DNA of 41,508 bases from Mesotaenium endlicherianum (Eukaryota > Streptophyta > Zygnematophyceae > Zygnematales > Mesotaeniaceae): assembly GCA_009602735.1 (NCBI GenBank), contig WELA01011136.1, positions 955,459-996,966 on the forward strand, read 5' to 3'. Shown in pieces: positions 39,493-41,508 of this stretch. How positions within the stretch are numbered: the stretch's first letter is position 1; every line of letters starts with the position of its first letter. The notes under the pieces were generated by a model that was given only the letters and a program-made list of their open reading frames with translations, ran no database searches and had not been told where the DNA came from. Position numbers and translations under genes: made by a program.

Positions 39493-41049
39493 ATGGCGCC
39501 CACCACACAAAAGGAGGACAGAAAGCGCAAGGCAGAAGAAGCCAGGAGGACAATGGAGCAATACCAGAAGGAGCTGGCGGCGACGTCCCTCACCAGGAGA
39601 GAACAAGAAAGGGTCCGCAGACAACAAGAGGCGGCAGAAGAGGCACAGAGGAAGAAGGATCAGGAAGCGGAAAACCTCAGGAAAGCTGAGGAGGAGAGAC
39701 AGAAGAAACAACAAGAAGAAGCGGCAGCGGCAGAGGAGGAGAAAAGGAAAAAGATTGAAGCGGACAGACAGAAAAGCTTGGCCACTTACAGGTATACTGT
39801 GGTGGGTGGCCAAAACTTCGATAATCTGAAGGAGGCATTGCTGGCAGCCCAAGAGATCAACAGGCTGGAACAGACAAGACTGCTACAGACGGAAGGAGCT
39901 GCAGCACTGGATAGGTACATCGAGACACACACCGGTGTGGTCCTCTACGAAGATTATGCCAAGATGGTGGGCTATACAGCGGAGCAGGCCCGGTATCTTG
40001 CAGATGATTCAGAGGACAATCCGATCCCCATACCGGAAATAGTGGGAGATCAGAGACTCATCCGGATGGTGAGCATGCGGCCTGATAGCTTTAAGGATAC
40101 GGTACTCTACCTCACACTACTGCCAGCTTACAATGAAGTTGAGAGAAGGAGCTGGGAGTACTTGGCCAAGGAAGCAGGACAGCAGATGTTCTCTCCCCAC
40201 TGGTTCCCGTGTAAACTGAGGAAGGCTGAGCACGGACCCCAGTACTACCAGCAGCCAACAGACTGGAGGTGGATGACCGTCACAAATAAGAAGCAGGAGT
40301 GTGACCGAGCCCAACCGGATGACTTCCACTATGGCCTAGACGGCTATCTCATCCTACCACCTCACATTGCCCCTTGGGATCCCAGGCTGAATGGATGCCT
40401 GAGCAATATGAATGCAGAGACCAAGGAGCATAGGAGGAGGGGAAGACACTACTTCTCTAACGGAAAGCATGCCTTTGTCAAATGGGCAAAGAATGCAGGC
40501 CGGATAGATATCAGCAGGCTGAAGGCCAAGCAACCTCCAGCGCGCCCTAAGAAAGGGAGGTCGGCAGACTACTCCATGTCTACTAAGGAGCAGGACGACT
40601 TAGTGGACGAGACCCCTACTCTCTCCGAGGAGGAGGATGAGGAGGATGAGGAAGAAGAACAAGGCAGAGGAGAAGCATCAGCAGCAGGTACTCAGGATAC
40701 CCCGGGGCAGGCAGGGGCGCTCCCTAAAGAACCACGATCAAGTATTTGGAATGTAATCCCCGTTATGGCGACAACTGGACCACGCGCTCGCTCCCCCAGC
40801 CCACCTGCCCAAGCAGGGGAAGAAGCTGATCTGACTGTACTGGGCAGCAGACTCAGACAGAAATCCCCAGAGGACAGGGGTGCCAGAAGAGGGACACGCG
40901 AATGGGCCAGAGGTATGCCGGCCTCCCCTTCCGCTCAAGGGCATGTACCTCTAGCCAATGTATTTCAGCATCCTACTGGAATGCCTGTCTATGTGGGGAT
41001 CAACACCCAAGTGGTTGAAGAACAGGCTACCATCCTTCGTTCTCCTTGA
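39493..41049 (+). CDS. ORF3 of element B: additional non-env protein of unknown function
   Basis: 518 codons between pol and the 3' LTR, in the sense orientation. I chose the ATG at 39493 (MAPTTQKEDRKRK) because it directly follows a splice-acceptor motif; an in-frame ATG at 39469 lies upstream of that acceptor. Residues about 5-95 are a highly charged Glu/Lys/Arg/Gln coiled coil. About 100-350 form a compact-looking core rich in Trp, Tyr and Pro (VVGGQNFDNLKEALLAAQE, SWEYLAKEAGQQMFSPHWF, DWRWMTV, LPPHIAPWDPRLNGCLSNMN). About 378-392 is an acidic run. The tail is Pro, Ser, Gly and Arg-rich. No signal peptide or membrane helix is visible, so it does not look like an envelope protein; there is no zinc knuckle and no recognised enzyme motif. 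A copy in B' shows it is a family trait. Possible roles (nucleic-acid or chromatin binding, silencing suppression, capsid function) are open. Confidence 0.85.
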   Translation: MAPTTQKEDRKRKAEEARRTMEQYQKELAATSLTRREQERVRRQQEAAEEAQRKKDQEAENLRKAEEERQKKQQEEAAAAEEEKRKKIEADRQKSLATYRYTVVGGQNFDNLKEALLAAQEINRLEQTRLLQTEGAAALDRYIETHTGVVLYEDYAKMVGYTAEQARYLADDSEDNPIPIPEIVGDQRLIRMVSMRPDSFKDTVLYLTLLPAYNEVERRSWEYLAKEAGQQMFSPHWFPCKLRKAEHGPQYYQQPTDWRWMTVTNKKQECDRAQPDDFHYGLDGYLILPPHIAPWDPRLNGCLSNMNAETKEHRRRGRHYFSNGKHAFVKWAKNAGRIDISRLKAKQPPARPKKGRSADYSMSTKEQDDLVDETPTLSEEEDEEDEEEEQGRGEASAAGTQDTPGQAGALPKEPRSSIWNVIPVMATTGPRARSPSPPAQAGEEADLTVLGSRLRQKSPEDRGARRGTREWARGMPASPSAQGHVPLANVFQHPTGMPVYVGINTQVVEEQATILRSP

Positions 41050-41282
41050 GGCCCAACTTTAGAGCAAACAGGGTTCTTCAGAAGGCCAGCTGACAGACCT
41101 AGAGGGCTGTCCAGATCTAGGTCCAAATCTCCGTCTCCTGATCCTGAAGCCCCAGGAACAACCCTTTAAGGTGACAGGCTGAGAAGACAGTCAGTAGGGG
41201 AGGCTGGTCAGGGTCAGTTCCTTCATTTAAGGCTTTGGCAGTGTAATGTTATCGAGGCGACAACAAGTTAAGTTGGAGGGAT
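41050..41282 (+). other. ORF3-LTR spacer with terminal polypurine tract of element B
   Basis: Untranslated 233 bases. TTAAGTTGGAGGGA at 41268-41281, one base before the 3' LTR, is the plus-strand primer. Confidence 0.8.
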
Positions 41283-41508
41283 TGTAATGAATCAGTATAT
41301 TAGTAAATATAATATTCATTTAAATATAATAGTTAATTAAGTTCAGCTTGCTGAACTTTAGTTAATGATCAGTCTGCTGGACTTTACATACTTATCAGTT
41401 TAATGACTCAGTTGGAAGCAGCAGGCTGAAGTCCATATAAGTCAGCTTGCTGACCCATTCTTTGACAGCCAGCTGACTTCCGTACTCGGTAGCAGCGAAC
41501 TGCCTTGA
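41283..41508 (+). repeat. 3' LTR of element B, partial (cut by window end)
   Basis: The first 226 bases match the 5' LTR at 33208 with about six substitutions, several clustered near 41367-41374. The remaining 494 bases should follow outside the window. Confidence 0.95.

Larger units (their letters stand above)
33208..41508 (+). mobile_element. Element B: Ty3/gypsy chromovirus with an additional third ORF (right LTR truncated by window end)
   Basis: The 5' LTR is 720 bp (33208-33927), followed by an initiator-Met primer-binding site, gag (33962-35440), pol in the -1 frame (to 39225), an additional 518-codon ORF (39493-41049), a polypurine tract and the first 226 bases of the 3' LTR (41283 on). 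The whole element would be about 8.8 kb. It is inserted in ORF3 of the related decayed copy B', in the same orientation. The five bases before the LTR are CGACT; the matching right-hand duplication lies beyond the window. The two LTRs differ at about six of the 226 comparable bases, so it appears older than element A. Confidence 0.96.

Noticed and set aside
39493..41049. Calling ORF3 an envelope gene
   Set aside because: Its position and likely splicing are env-like, but no signal peptide, furin-like site with fusion peptide, or transmembrane segment is visible.

Overview
This window is eukaryotic nuclear DNA. It most likely comes from a green-lineage alga; the species cannot be fixed from sequence alone. 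The evidence is: GC-rich coding exons split by GT..AG introns; long CAG/GGC codon runs giving Ser, Gln, Ala and Gly tracts; abundant (CA)n microsatellites; one exon of a plant-type rhamnogalacturonate lyase; and Ty3/gypsy chromoviruses primed by initiator-Met tRNA. No bacterial-style operon, rRNA, tRNA or CRISPR array was found. There is a 751-base assembly gap (15907-16657) and a single N at 20419.

Layout. 1-1172: start of a minus-strand rhamnogalacturonate lyase gene that runs off the left edge. 1173-6073: AT-richer intergenic DNA with two non-autonomous DNA transposons, a Mutator-like element (2952-3700, 9-bp TSD, long TIRs) and a PIF/Harbinger-like element (3755-4732, 3-bp TSD). 6074-11849: a plus-strand four-exon gene for an unknown protein of about 1152 residues, rich in low-complexity inserts. 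11850-15598: mostly non-coding, with one weak candidate exon. 15599-20563: a minus-strand gene of at least seven exons whose phases agree; its introns hold microsatellites, a 9-bp minisatellite, purine tracts and the assembly gap. 20564-23610: nothing firmly coding.

23611 to the end is a nest of LTR retrotransposons, all on the plus strand. A decayed copy (B') of a chromovirus family is interrupted twice within its last ORF. The first interruption is a complete element A (26859-33001, 744-bp LTRs, TSD CCATG). The second is element B (from 33208, 720-bp LTR, right LTR cut by the window end), which belongs to the same family as B'.

The most interesting system is element B. It has gag, then pol in the -1 frame, then a third long ORF of 518 codons between pol and the 3' LTR. 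This third protein has no visible signal peptide or membrane segment, so it is not an obvious env; it is a charged coiled-coil protein with a Trp/Tyr-rich core. Its start codon sits just after a branch-point-like TACTAAC and a CAG acceptor, with strong GTAAGT/GTAAGG donors near the 5' end of the transcript, which suggests a spliced subgenomic mRNA. The polypurine-tract sequence TTAAGTTGGAGGG occurs on both sides of this ORF, as if the ORF had been acquired between two copies. At the gag/pol junction, B carries a -1 frameshift cassette: slippery T TTA AAA, a 7-nt spacer and a perfect 10-bp hairpin overlapping the gag stop. Element A has the same layout with different sequence.
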